64,000 nucleotides of DNA from SIG440 sp045646865. GTDB taxonomy: Bacteria > Bacillota > Clostridia > Monoglobales > Monoglobaceae. Both the position numbers and the translations under genes were made by a program. The stretch is from the NCBI GenBank assembly GCA_045646865.1, contig JAZRLM010000002.1, positions 25,683-89,682 on the forward strand, given 5' to 3'. Positions 24,862 through 33,458 of the stretch are shown here, in pieces (the first letter of the stretch is position 1; each line of letters opens with the position of its first letter). Below the pieces are notes generated by a model. It was not told the DNA's origin and made no database searches. It worked only from the letters and a program-made list of their open reading frames with translations.

Positions 24862-25002
24862 TTGCACCGCCGAAACTTTTGCACCACAGTGGTGCAAAAC
24901 GGCGATGTGCGTAATTTCCACTATACGCCTTATCTGCCCACGATAAGAGTATATAAAAAATTTTACATTATTTTTGTGGGCAGAAAGGCTATGGAAATTA
25001 AA
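24862..25002 (+). promoter_or_regulatory. Candidate cis-regulatory RNA, copy A (before acyl-CoA ligase)
   Basis: The elements, in order, are as follows. P1 is GCAC-GCCG/CGGC-GTGC (24864-24872 with 24900-24910), closed by a long hairpin. P2 is CGTA/TACG, whose loop holds AATTTCCA (24913-24920). P3 is CTTATC/GATAAG (24929-24947) with loop TGCCCAC. The loop pairs with GTGGGCA (24976-24982). AATTTCCA can pair with TGGAAATT (24992-24999), which covers the ribosome-binding region of the ATG at 25003. Copy B keeps these pairings with compensatory changes. I do not recognise a known riboswitch class. Confidence 0.7.
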
Positions 25003-26640
25003 ATGCCGATTACAGAAATTTTACAAAAGAATGCGGATTTTTATCCCAATGATGTGAGTCTGGTTGAAATCAATCCCACTCACGAAAATCAGTCAAGACT
25101 GACTTGGCGCGAATACTCGCTTATCGAGGCAAACCCCAATGAAGCATACAGAAAGGAAATAACCTGGAGTGAGTTCAACAAGCGTGCAAACCGCTTTGCC
25201 AACTTCCTTTTGTCAAGGGGAATTAAAAAGGGTGACAAGGTTGCAATTCTGCTGATGAACTGTATTGAATGGTTGCCTATTTATTTTGGTGCGCTTAAGA
25301 CGGGTGCGCTGGCTGTGCCCCTTAACTATCGTTACGCATCAGACGAAATAAAATACTGTCTTGAGCTTGCTGATGCTGATGTTCTTATTTTCGGCCCTGA
25401 ATTTACAGGCCGTGTAGAACAGATTTGCTCTAAGGTTAAAAAGGTAAAGATGTGGCTGTATCATGGCGAGGATTGCCCTACATTTGCCGAGAGCTATGAC
25501 AACCTTACAACTTATGCATCATCAAAGAATCCTCAGATTAAACTGACAGATGATGACGACGGTGCGATTTATTTTTCATCGGGAACAACCGGATTCCCTA
25601 AAGCTATTATACATAAACACAGAAGTCTGGTTCATGCTTGTATGACCGAGCAGAACCACCATTCCCAGACAAAGGATGATGTGTTCCTTTGCATACCGCC
25701 CCTTTATCACACAGGTGCAAAAATGCATTGGTTTGGTAGCTTTTTAGTAGGCGGTAAGGCAGTTATCCTTAAAGGTATAAAGCCTGAATGGATTTTGAAG
25801 GCAGTTTCAGAAGAAAAGTGTTCAATCGTGTGGCTTCTTGTTCCGTGGGCACAGGATATCCTTGATGCTATTGAACGCGGCGATATAAAGCTTGAAGATT
25901 ATCAGCTTTCACAATGGAGACTTATGCACATTGGTGCACAGCCCGTTCCGCCCAGTCTGATTAAGCGCTGGAAGAGCTACTTCCCAAATCACGCATACGA
26001 CACCAACTATGGCTTGTCAGAATCTATTGGTCCCGGATGTGTGCATCTTGGCATTGAAAACGAGCACAAGGTTGGTGCAATCGGCAAGGCAGGCTTTGGC
26101 TGGGAAGTTAAAATTGTTGACGAAAACGGAAAGACAGTTGAACGCGGCGAGGTTGGCGAGCTTGCAGTAAAAGGCCCCGGTGTAATGACAGCATATTACA
26201 AGGATGAAAAGGCTACCAATGACGTTTTAAAGGACAGTTGGCTGTTTACAGGCGATATGGCAAGAGAAGACGAAGACGGATTTATCTTCCTTGTAGACCG
26301 CAAGAAGGATGTTATCATTTCGGGCGGTGAAAATATTTATCCTGTACAGATTGAGGACTTCCTGAGAAAGAACGACAAAATCAGCGACGTTGCCGTTATA
26401 GGCCTTCCTGATAGTCGTCTTGGCGAGATTTCAGCAGCAATTATCCAGATTAAGGATGGAATGGAGGCAACAGAGGAGGAAATCAATGATTTCTGTCTTG
26501 ACCTTCCAAGATATAAAAGACCCCATAAGGTTATCTTTGCGGATGTTCCAAGAAACCCAACAGGCAAGATTGAAAAGCCTAAACTCAGACAAATTTACTG
26601 CGGTGATAGTGTTGTTGCACAGCAGAACGAAATAAAATAA
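25003..26640 (+). CDS. AMP-forming acyl-CoA synthetase (acyl/aryl-acid ligase)
   Basis: This protein of about 545 aa is in the ANL superfamily. Signatures are the P-loop SSGTTGFPKAI (about 192), the YGLSESIG adenylate-binding segment, the TGDMAREDEDGF hinge region and the C-terminal PTGKIEK with its catalytic Lys. It activates a carboxylic acid to its CoA ester. ATG 25003 (MPITEILQKN) matches the family start; an in-frame ATG at 24991 lies inside the leader RNA. It is followed by iorA after 23 bp, which suggests aryl- or indole-acetate-like substrates. Confidence 0.88.
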   Translation: MPITEILQKNADFYPNDVSLVEINPTHENQSRLTWREYSLIEANPNEAYRKEITWSEFNKRANRFANFLLSRGIKKGDKVAILLMNCIEWLPIYFGALKTGALAVPLNYRYASDEIKYCLELADADVLIFGPEFTGRVEQICSKVKKVKMWLYHGEDCPTFAESYDNLTTYASSKNPQIKLTDDDDGAIYFSSGTTGFPKAIIHKHRSLVHACMTEQNHHSQTKDDVFLCIPPLYHTGAKMHWFGSFLVGGKAVILKGIKPEWILKAVSEEKCSIVWLLVPWAQDILDAIERGDIKLEDYQLSQWRLMHIGAQPVPPSLIKRWKSYFPNHAYDTNYGLSESIGPGCVHLGIENEHKVGAIGKAGFGWEVKIVDENGKTVERGEVGELAVKGPGVMTAYYKDEKATNDVLKDSWLFTGDMAREDEDGFIFLVDRKKDVIISGGENIYPVQIEDFLRKNDKISDVAVIGLPDSRLGEISAAIIQIKDGMEATEEEINDFCLDLPRYKRPHKVIFADVPRNPTGKIEKPKLRQIYCGDSVVAQQNEIK

Positions 26641-26663
26641 TTTGCGAAAGGAAACTACATAAA

Positions 26664-28400
26664 ATGAAAAAGTTATTGCTCGGTAATGCTGCGGTAGCCC
26701 GTGGTGCATATGAGGCAGGCGTAAATGTTGTTGCATCATATCCCGGAACACCCAGTACAGAAATAACCGAAGAAATTGTAAAATTTGAAGAAATCTATGC
26801 AGAGTGGTCACCCAACGAAAAGGTTGCAGGCGAAGTTGCAATCGGTGCGTCAATCGCAGGAGCAAGAGCAATGAGCTGTATGAAGCACGTTGGTCTTAAC
26901 GTTATGGCTGACCCTGTATTTACAGTAAGCTACACAGGTGTAAACGGCGGTCTGGTATTCTGCGTTGCAGACGACCCCGGAATGCATTCTTCACAGAACG
27001 AGCAGGATTCAAGACACTACGCAAAGGCATCAAAGATAATGATGCTTGAACCTGCAGATTCATCAGAATGTAAGGAATTTACACGTCAGGCATTTGAACT
27101 TTCTGAAAAGTTTGACACACCCGTGTTTATCAGACTTTCAACAAGAGTTTCACATTCACAGAGCCTTGTTGAGCTTGGCGAAAGAGCAGATGTTCCCGTA
27201 AAGGCTTACGAAAAGAATCCTGCAAAATACGTTATGATGCCGGGTAATGCTATCAAGCGTCATGTTGATGTTGAAAAAAGAATTGCAGACCTGATTGAAT
27301 TTGCCGAAACAACAGAACTCAACACAGTTGAGAAAAACGGTGCGAAAATCGGTGTTATTACAGCAGGTATTGCATACGAATATGCAAAGGAAGCCCTTGG
27401 TACATCAGCAGACTTTCTGAAGCTTGGTATGGTTTATCCTATGCCAAAGCAGAAGATTATAGACTTTGCAAAGAACTATGACAAGGTTTATGTTATTGAA
27501 GAACTAGACCCTATTATCGAAGACCATTGCAAGGCTCTGGGCGTTGATGTGTGCGGTAAGGAACTCTTTACACTTCTTGGCGAGTATACCCCTACAATGA
27601 TAAAGAAAGCTGTTCTTGGTGCAGAAAACCCCAAAACTATCGTAGCAGAAGAGGCTATTCCCGTAAGACCGCCTGTAATGTGTGCAGGTTGTCCCCACAG
27701 AGGAACCTTTTATGTTCTTAAAAAACTTGGTCTTGTTGTGTCGGGTGATATTGGTTGTTACACACTTGGTGCAACACCTCCCCTTCAGTCTGTTGATACA
27801 ACCATTTGTATGGGTGCGTCGGTTAGTGCGGCTCACGGTATGGCAAAGGCTCAGGGTGCTGAATTTAATAAGAAACTTGTTTCTGTTATCGGTGATTCAA
27901 CCTTTATGCATTCAGGTATAACAGGCCTTGTTGATATTGTATACAACAAGGGCAATAATACAGTTATCATTCTTGACAACTCAATAACAGGTATGACAGG
28001 TCATCAGGAAAACCCCACAACCGGTAGAACAATTCGTGGCGAGGCAACCAAACAGGTTGATTTGATTGCACTGTGCAAGGCTGTTGGAATTGACAGAGTT
28101 GCAGTTGCAGACCCCTTTGACATTAAGAACTTTGAAGAGGTTGTTAAAACAGAGGTTAATGCAGACGAGCCATCTGTTATTATCGCACAAAGACCTTGTG
28201 CTCTTCTTAAATCAGTTAAGTATTCAGGAACATGCAAGATTACAGACAAGTGTAAAAACTGCAAGATGTGTATGAAACTGGGATGTCCGGCAATTACTTT
28301 GAAGGATGGCAAGGTTGTGATTGATGCAACTCAGTGTAATGGTTGCGGACTTTGTATAAATGTATGTCCATTTGGGGCAATTGAAAAGGAGGAAAAATAA
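26664..28400 (+). CDS. iorA: Indolepyruvate:ferredoxin oxidoreductase, alpha subunit
   Basis: This 578-aa thiamine-diphosphate enzyme has the pyrimidine-binding region at the N-terminus (YPGTPSTEITEEI). The TPP-binding domain follows (MCAGCPHRGTFYVLKKLG, then GDIGCYTLG). Two C-terminal 4Fe-4S motifs are present: CKNCKMCMKLGCP and CNGCGLCINVCPFG. With IorB it interconverts aryl 2-oxoacids and aryl-acyl-CoA using ferredoxin. It is coupled to iorB with a 2-bp gap and preceded by the acyl-CoA ligase. The reaction is reversible in principle. Confidence 0.96.
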   Translation: MKKLLLGNAAVARGAYEAGVNVVASYPGTPSTEITEEIVKFEEIYAEWSPNEKVAGEVAIGASIAGARAMSCMKHVGLNVMADPVFTVSYTGVNGGLVFCVADDPGMHSSQNEQDSRHYAKASKIMMLEPADSSECKEFTRQAFELSEKFDTPVFIRLSTRVSHSQSLVELGERADVPVKAYEKNPAKYVMMPGNAIKRHVDVEKRIADLIEFAETTELNTVEKNGAKIGVITAGIAYEYAKEALGTSADFLKLGMVYPMPKQKIIDFAKNYDKVYVIEELDPIIEDHCKALGVDVCGKELFTLLGEYTPTMIKKAVLGAENPKTIVAEEAIPVRPPVMCAGCPHRGTFYVLKKLGLVVSGDIGCYTLGATPPLQSVDTTICMGASVSAAHGMAKAQGAEFNKKLVSVIGDSTFMHSGITGLVDIVYNKGNNTVIILDNSITGMTGHQENPTTGRTIRGEATKQVDLIALCKAVGIDRVAVADPFDIKNFEEVVKTEVNADEPSVIIAQRPCALLKSVKYSGTCKITDKCKNCKMCMKLGCPAITLKDGKVVIDATQCNGCGLCINVCPFGAIEKEEK

Positions 28401-28402
28401 CC

Positions 28403-28972
28403 ATGACTAAAAATATAATGATTGTTGGTGTTGGCGGTCAGGGAACACTCCTTGCAAGCAGAATTTTAGGTAATACAGTTATAAATGAAGGTTATGACGT
28501 GAAAGTTTCCGAGGTTCACGGTATGAGCCAGCGTGGCGGTAGCGTTGTAACATATGTAAAATACGGCGACAAGGTACATTCTCCCATTGTTGACCGAGGC
28601 GAAGCTGATGTAATACTGGCATTTGAACTCCTTGAGGCATACCGTGCGCTTCCTTATCTTAAGGAAGGCGGCAAAATTATCATCAATAATCAGCAGATTG
28701 ACCCAATGCCGGTCATAACAGGTGCGGCTGCTTATCCTGAGAATATTGCCGAAAAGATTTCTGCAGTTTGTGATACAACAGTTGTTGATGCATTGGCTCT
28801 TGCAAGGACTGCCGGTAATATAAAGGCTGTTAACGTTGTTCTTATCGGCGTTATGGCAAAAACAACAGATATTCCTTATGAAAACTGGGTTGAAACCATA
28901 AAAACAACTGTCCCTGAAAAGTTCCTTGAGGTTAATCTTAAGGCTTTTGAACTGGGATATAACTTAAAATAA
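28403..28972 (+). CDS. iorB: Indolepyruvate:ferredoxin oxidoreductase, beta subunit
   Basis: This 189-aa protein is the gamma-type 2-oxoacid oxidoreductase domain: MIVGVGGQGTLLASRILGN, then SEVHGMSQRGGSVVTYVKYG. It completes the heterodimer with IorA. It follows iorA by 2 bp with AAGGAGG overlapping the iorA end. Length and motifs are normal. Confidence 0.95.
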   Translation: MTKNIMIVGVGGQGTLLASRILGNTVINEGYDVKVSEVHGMSQRGGSVVTYVKYGDKVHSPIVDRGEADVILAFELLEAYRALPYLKEGGKIIINNQQIDPMPVITGAAAYPENIAEKISAVCDTTVVDALALARTAGNIKAVNVVLIGVMAKTTDIPYENWVETIKTTVPEKFLEVNLKAFELGYNLK

Positions 28973-29017
28973 TACAAAAGGGCGAATTTAAAGCAGTAGA
29001 AAATGACTAAAATAAAC

Positions 29018-29048
29018 AAACTCACCGTATTTTGCATACGGTGAGTTT
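29018..29048 (+). terminator. Hairpin after iorB
   Basis: AACTCACCGTAT/ATACGGTGAGTT perfect stem with a short loop, 46 bp after the iorB stop. Confidence 0.6.
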
Positions 29049-29057
29049 CAGACTACT

Positions 29058-29090
29058 GACAGTGGCAATGCCACTGCCACTGTGTTTTTT
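29058..29090 (+). terminator. Second hairpin with T run after iorB
   Basis: CAGTGGCA/TGCCACTG stem followed by six T residues; probable terminator in tandem with the previous hairpin. Confidence 0.65.
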
Positions 29091-29132
29091 GCTACCTGTT
29101 AGTCGCCCGGGTTCAAATCCTAAATAGAAACC
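29091..29132 (+). other. tRNA-like 3' remnant
   Basis: A T-arm-like GGGTTCAAATCC and a CCA-like end (GAAACCA) occur without a matching 5' half. It looks like a decayed tRNA fragment, possibly a former integration point. Confidence 0.3.
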
Positions 29133-29161
29133 AAAAAGACAAGCAAAAATGCTTGTCTTTT
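29133..29161 (-). terminator. Terminator of the tRNA-Ser pair
   Basis: AAAAGACAAGC/GCTTGTCTTTT perfect stem flanked by A and T runs, immediately downstream of tRNA-Ser(GCT) on the minus strand. Confidence 0.8.
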
Positions 29162-29163
29162 GG

Positions 29164-29255
29164 TGGCGGAGAAGGAGGGATTTGAACCCTCGCGCCGCGT
29201 TAACGACCTACACCCTTAGCAGGGGCGCCTCTTCGGCCTCTTGAGTACTTCTCCG
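29164..29255 (-). tRNA. tRNA-Ser (anticodon GCT)
   Basis: A 92-nt class II tRNA with acceptor CGGAGAA/TTCTCCG, anticodon loop CTGCTAA, a long variable arm and the GTTCAAATC T-loop; CCA is encoded. It reads AGC and AGU. Confidence 0.96.
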
Positions 29256-29281
29256 AATATATCTATATTTAGATAAAAAAA

Positions 29282-29369
29282 TGGCGGAGAGGCAGAGATT
29301 CGAACTCTGGGTGCTTTCGCATCACTAGTTTTCAAGACTAGCTCCTTAAACCACTCGGACACCTCTCCG
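29282..29369 (-). tRNA. tRNA-Ser (anticodon TGA)
   Basis: An 88-nt class II tRNA with acceptor CGGAGAG/CTCTCCG, anticodon loop CTTGAAA, variable arm GATGCGAAAGCAC and encoded CCA. It reads UCA and other UCN codons by wobble. First gene of the two-tRNA transcript. Confidence 0.96.
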
Positions 29370-29401
29370 TTTATTTAATCGCATCTTTACGCGACTTTGA
29401 T

Positions 29402-29430
29402 ATTATAGCACGGTTTTGTTAGTTTGTCAA
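29402..29430 (-). promoter_or_regulatory. Promoter of the tRNA-Ser pair
   Basis: Minus strand TTGACA, 17 bp, TATAAT: both boxes consensus. Confidence 0.9.
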
Positions 29431-29497
29431 TAGTAAAATTGAAATATTTTCAAGAAAAAATTTTACAAACAATTCACAAAAGAAAGACAGATAATTC

Positions 29498-29526
29498 TTG
29501 ACACAAAATAATTATTGTGGTATTCT
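29498..29526 (+). promoter_or_regulatory. Promoter of the SLH protein gene
   Basis: TTGACA, 17 bp, TATTCT, about 75 bp before the start codon. Confidence 0.7.
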
Positions 29527-29598
29527 ATTGATAGTAAAAATTGAAGTGTATCTTTGTGCATAGATATGCTTAATATAACAAATTTAGGAGGAAGTTTT

Positions 29599-31272
29599 AT
29601 GAAAAAAAGTTTAATTGCCATGCTGCTTGTTATAGCTCTTGTTATGAGTTGCATTTGCAGCGTAAGTGCAGCAACAATGACAAAGGATGAATTTCTGGCC
29701 CTTTGTGCAGGCTTGCAGACTGAAATTGAAGTTCCCGTTGATATTGCCGGAAAAAAAGATGAAGGTACATACGGAGATACAATTACTGCTCAGGTTGATG
29801 ATTCGGCAGCGTTCAAGGCTACACTTGATATGACAAACGTTAAAGATGTTGTGCAGAGTGTTCTTGACGAAGCAGAACTTATTCTCAGCACTGAAGAATT
29901 TAACGATTTCAAGGACCTTGAAGTTACAGGTGAATTTGAAATTTCTGCAACATGGTCAGGTGTTGAAAACCCTGCAACTATAAATTCTGTACCTGAGATT
30001 GAAGCTTGTTTCATCGGTATCGATGGATTTTTTGAAATCGAAGAGGCTAATGTAGTTGGCAACACTATACAAATTACTATGCAGGTTATTGCAGGAACAA
30101 AGGTAACAGCACTTGCTACCCTTCTTAGTGAGATTACTCTTGAAATAGACGGTTTTACGGTTGTTGATGATGGTGAAATGAAAGCAACAATCGAGGGTAC
30201 AACTCAGATTCTGAATCCTCTTTCAACTTCTTATGATGTTGAATATGTTTTTGTTGATTCTTCTAACAGTGCTGACACTTCAGTAATCAAGCCAGTTGTT
30301 ATTGATGTTGATACAGGAAGACCCCAGAGTGGCGGTAGTACCACCATATCAACATTTAACACCTTGAAGTATGAAACAAACGGTGGTGCTACTATTGCTG
30401 ATGAATCATATGTAAGCGGAAAAACTGTTCAGCTTACCAAGGTTCCCGAAAAGGAAGGATACACATTTGAAGGCTGGTATGCAGACGCAGCTCTCACACA
30501 GAAAATTACATCTGTTAAGATGGATGCTGACGTAACTGTATATGCTGCATGGAAAGCTATTGAAAGTGATGAACCTGTTATTGTACACCCTGTTCCAGAA
30601 ATGCTTAATGGTGCAGACCACTACGCATATTTGTCAGGATATCAGGATGGAACAATCAGACCTGACAGCAGTATCACACGTGCAGAGGTTGCTACAATCT
30701 TCTTCAGACTTCTTAAGGATGAAGTAAGAGAACAGTATCTTACAACAGAAAACGTATTTACTGATGTAAACGAAGGTGACTGGTATAATACCGCTATATC
30801 AACAATGGCAAAGGCTGGTGTTGTAAACGGTCGCTATGCTGACACATTTGCTCCTGACGAATATATTACACGTGCTGAATTCACAACAATCTGTGCAAGA
30901 TTTGATGATGCAAATGAAGCTGGAGCAAACAAGTTTACTGATGTAAGTGATCATTGGGCAGAAGACTATATTCTTGAAGCCGTTGCTTACAACTGGATTG
31001 ATGGATATGAAGATTACACATTCCGTCCTGAAGAAGATATTACTCGTGCAGAAACTGCAACTTTGATTAACAGAGTACTTAACCGTGTACCCGAAAATGC
31101 TGAGGCATTGCTTGATACTATGAAGGTATGGCCTGACAATGCTGATACTGCTTGGTACTATGTAGCTGTTCAGGAAGCAACAAACAGCCATACTTATGAG
31201 CGTGTTAACGAGTTTAACGAAAAGTGGCTTGAACTTACTGAAAACAGAGATTGGACAGTATACGAGAAATAA
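29599..31272 (+). CDS. Secreted S-layer-homology-domain protein
   Basis: This 557-aa protein has a Sec signal peptide (about 1-25, cleavage near VSA-AT). A novel N-terminal region (about 30-240) follows. An InlB B-type repeat comes next (about 260-320, YETNGG to GYTFEGWYAD to VYAAWK). Three SLH domains start near 335, 399 and 455 and anchor the protein to cell-wall glycopolymers. ATG 29599 has AGGAGG upstream. It is monocistronic, with its own promoter and terminator. Role on the surface unknown. Confidence 0.92.
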   Translation: MKKSLIAMLLVIALVMSCICSVSAATMTKDEFLALCAGLQTEIEVPVDIAGKKDEGTYGDTITAQVDDSAAFKATLDMTNVKDVVQSVLDEAELILSTEEFNDFKDLEVTGEFEISATWSGVENPATINSVPEIEACFIGIDGFFEIEEANVVGNTIQITMQVIAGTKVTALATLLSEITLEIDGFTVVDDGEMKATIEGTTQILNPLSTSYDVEYVFVDSSNSADTSVIKPVVIDVDTGRPQSGGSTTISTFNTLKYETNGGATIADESYVSGKTVQLTKVPEKEGYTFEGWYADAALTQKITSVKMDADVTVYAAWKAIESDEPVIVHPVPEMLNGADHYAYLSGYQDGTIRPDSSITRAEVATIFFRLLKDEVREQYLTTENVFTDVNEGDWYNTAISTMAKAGVVNGRYADTFAPDEYITRAEFTTICARFDDANEAGANKFTDVSDHWAEDYILEAVAYNWIDGYEDYTFRPEEDITRAETATLINRVLNRVPENAEALLDTMKVWPDNADTAWYYVAVQEATNSHTYERVNEFNEKWLELTENRDWTVYEK

Positions 31273-31287
31273 TTCCTTGAACTATTT

Positions 31288-31318
31288 AAAGAGCCTCTCG
31301 GTTTGAGGGGCTCTTTTG
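31288..31318 (+). terminator. SLH gene terminator
   Basis: AAAGAGCCTCT/GGGGCTCTTTT stem with a T tail. Confidence 0.85.
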
Positions 31319-31392
31319 CATAAGCAAATTAGTATATTCTTAAAGGACACGAAGAAATTTACTGGAAAAATCTTAATATTAGTTTAATAACT

Positions 31393-31425
31393 AAAAAAGA
31401 GCTGTCAGCAAAACAGCTCTTTTTT
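31393..31425 (-). terminator. Pyrimidine operon terminator
   Basis: AAAAAGAGCTGT/ACAGCTCTTTTT perfect stem, symmetrical A/T flanks, 20 bp after the pyrI stop on the minus strand. Confidence 0.85.
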
Positions 31426-31444
31426 GATGCCAAGATAACTAAAT

Positions 31445-31861
31445 TTATTCGCCTTGTGTTTCGCAGTATGCACAACGATATTCCTTAGTTTTGCTATCGG
31501 TAAGATGGAATATATTTGGCAACTCCTGCTCGGTTGTAGTTATGCAACGGGGGTTCTTGCAAAAAATAACATTTGTCAGTTTTTTGGGCAAAGTTATTTT
31601 TTTCTTTTCGACCAGTTGTTCGTTTTTTATAACATCAACCGTTGCATCAGGTGCAACATATCCCAGAATATCCATATCAAGTTCAATAAGTGAATCTATC
31701 TTAATAATGTCTTTTTTTCCCATTTTAGAGCTGTTTGCATTTTTTATAATAGCTACCGAACAATCAAGTGAATCAAGGTGGAGGAGGTTATAAATTTCCA
31801 TTCCTTTGCCTGCTTCAATGTGGTCAATTACATATCCGTTTTTAATTGAATCAATGTTCAT
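31445..31861 (-). CDS. pyrI: Aspartate carbamoyltransferase regulatory subunit
   Basis: This 138-aa protein has the N-terminal nucleotide-binding allosteric domain (IDSIKNGYVIDHIEAGKG, then IIKNANSSKMGKKDIIKI). The C-terminal zinc domain has Cys 101, 106, 130 and 133. It binds PyrB to make an allosterically controlled ATCase like that of enteric bacteria. The gene overlaps the pyrB stop region by one base and is last in the operon. It is slightly shorter than E. coli PyrI (153 aa). Confidence 0.95.
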   Translation of the reverse strand: MNIDSIKNGYVIDHIEAGKGMEIYNLLHLDSLDCSVAIIKNANSSKMGKKDIIKIDSLIELDMDILGYVAPDATVDVIKNEQLVEKKKITLPKKLTNVIFCKNPRCITTTEQELPNIFHLTDSKTKEYRCAYCETQGE

Positions 31862-32772
31862 TATTCTACCTCCAATAGCTTAAGGATTAAGGCCATTCTC
31901 ATATATTTGCCGTTGAGCACCTGCTTAAAATAACAAGCTCTGGGGTCGTCGTCAACCTTAACGCTGATTTCGTTTACACGGGGCAGGGGATGCATAATGC
32001 ATAGGTCTGGTTTTGCCTCGGTAAGCTTTTCGGGAGTGAGAATATAGCTGTCTTTAAGACGAAGATAATCTTCTTCGTTGAAAAATCTTTCCTTCTGAAC
32101 GCGAGTCATATAAAGAATATCAAGCTTGGGCATATATTCTGAAAGGTCTGTTGTCTGCACATATTCGCAACCCGATTCTGCAATGACTTTTTTTGCGTAG
32201 TCTGGCAGATTAAGTTCCTCGGGTGATATAAGAATGAATTTTATTCCTGTATAACGTGTCATAGCAGAGATGAGAGAATGTACTGTTCTGCCAAATTTAA
32301 GGTCACCGCAAAAACCAATAACAAGATTGTCGAAACGACCTTTTTCTTTGTGTATTGTAAGAAGGTCGGCAAGGGTTTGTGTGGGATGGTTGTGGCCGCC
32401 GTCACCTGCGTTGATTACGGGGATTGAGGCATTCATTGCGGCAACTAAAGGAGCGCCCTCTTTATGATGTCGCATTGCTATAATGTCCGCATAACAAGAG
32501 ATAACTTTAGTGGTATCTGCAACACTTTCGCCTTTTGAGGCTGAACTTGATCCTGCATCTGCCATTGAAAGAACGTGACCGCCAAGTTCATACATAGCAG
32601 CTTCAAAACTGAGACGGGTTCTGGTAGAGGGCTCAAAGAACAGAGTAGCAAGTTTTTTTCTGTCGCACTTGTGAGCATACTTGTCGGGATTTGCAATAAT
32701 ATCCTCGGCAACTGCAACAAGTTCATTAACCTCTTCTTTTGAAAGGTCTTTTATATCTATAATACTTCTCAT
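31861..32772 (-). CDS. pyrB: Aspartate carbamoyltransferase catalytic subunit
   Basis: This 303-aa enzyme joins carbamoyl phosphate and aspartate in pyrimidine synthesis. The carbamoyl-phosphate motif STRTRLSFE starts at residue 49. The His/Gln loop reads NAGDGGHNHPTQTLADLLT, and the aspartate-binding part is MHPLPRVNEI. It pairs with PyrI directly downstream. All key residues visible; length normal. Confidence 0.97.
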   Translation of the reverse strand: MRSIIDIKDLSKEEVNELVAVAEDIIANPDKYAHKCDRKKLATLFFEPSTRTRLSFEAAMYELGGHVLSMADAGSSSASKGESVADTTKVISCYADIIAMRHHKEGAPLVAAMNASIPVINAGDGGHNHPTQTLADLLTIHKEKGRFDNLVIGFCGDLKFGRTVHSLISAMTRYTGIKFILISPEELNLPDYAKKVIAESGCEYVQTTDLSEYMPKLDILYMTRVQKERFFNEEDYLRLKDSYILTPEKLTEAKPDLCIMHPLPRVNEISVKVDDDPRACYFKQVLNGKYMRMALILKLLEVE

Positions 32773-32802
32773 AAAAGTCAGTCCTTTAATTATATTTTAA
32801 GA

Positions 32803-33435
32803 TTATGCATTTATCCAGCTTTCATCTGAGGGGTTGTTGCGGAAGGAAATAAGTCTCTGAATATCTTCGGGCTTGATGTAGCCTTCCTGTGCGGCAACTT
32901 CTGCAATAACGTCGAAGTTGGTAAGGCTGATATTCTTTACATCTGCTGCGGCAAGTCTGTCAAGACCCTTCTGCATACCATATGTGAAGATTGAAACTAC
33001 ACCAAGAACTTCGGCCCCAGCTTCACGAAGAATGTTTACAACTTCGATAACGCTGCCGCCTGTTGAGATAAGGTCTTCTACAACAACAACCTTCTGTCCT
33101 TTTTCAAGTCTGCCTTCAATCTGATTCTGTCTGCCATGGTCTTTTGCTCCGCTGCGAACATAACCCATAGGAAGACCGAGGAGATGTGCGGTGATTGCCG
33201 CGTGTGCAATACCTGCTGTTGATGTTCCCATAAGAACTTCTGCTTCGGGGTAGTTATCCTTGATGAGTGTCGCAAGACCGTTTTCAACATCGCTGCGAAC
33301 ATCAATGTCGCTTAATGTGAGTCGGTTGTCGCAGTATACGGGGCTTTTGATTCCGCTTGCCCATGTAAAGGGTTCTTCGGGACGGAAGAATACGGCTTTA
33401 ATCTTTAATAAATCTTTTGCAATTAGTTCTTTCAT
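32803..33435 (-). CDS. pyrE: Orotate phosphoribosyltransferase
   Basis: This 210-aa PRTase converts orotate and PRPP to OMP. The PRPP motif VVVVEDLISTGGSV is clear, as is the N-terminal TWASGIKSPVYCDNR typical of the PyrE type found with long N-terminal segments. I chose ATG 33435 (MKELIAKDLL), which has AAAGGAG eight bases upstream. The open frame reaches further back to 33483, but without a better site. It lies between pyrF and pyrB. Confidence 0.96.
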   Translation of the reverse strand: MKELIAKDLLKIKAVFFRPEEPFTWASGIKSPVYCDNRLTLSDIDVRSDVENGLATLIKDNYPEAEVLMGTSTAGIAHAAITAHLLGLPMGYVRSGAKDHGRQNQIEGRLEKGQKVVVVEDLISTGGSVIEVVNILREAGAEVLGVVSIFTYGMQKGLDRLAAADVKNISLTNFDVIAEVAAQEGYIKPEDIQRLISFRNNPSDESWINA

Positions 33436-33458
33436 TATCTTTACTCCTTTAAAAAATT

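Noticed and set aside
24862..24990. Extended N-terminus of the acyl-CoA ligase from an upstream ATG.
   Set aside because: The extension is encoded by the structured leader and has no ribosome-binding site; homologous family starts match ATG 25003.
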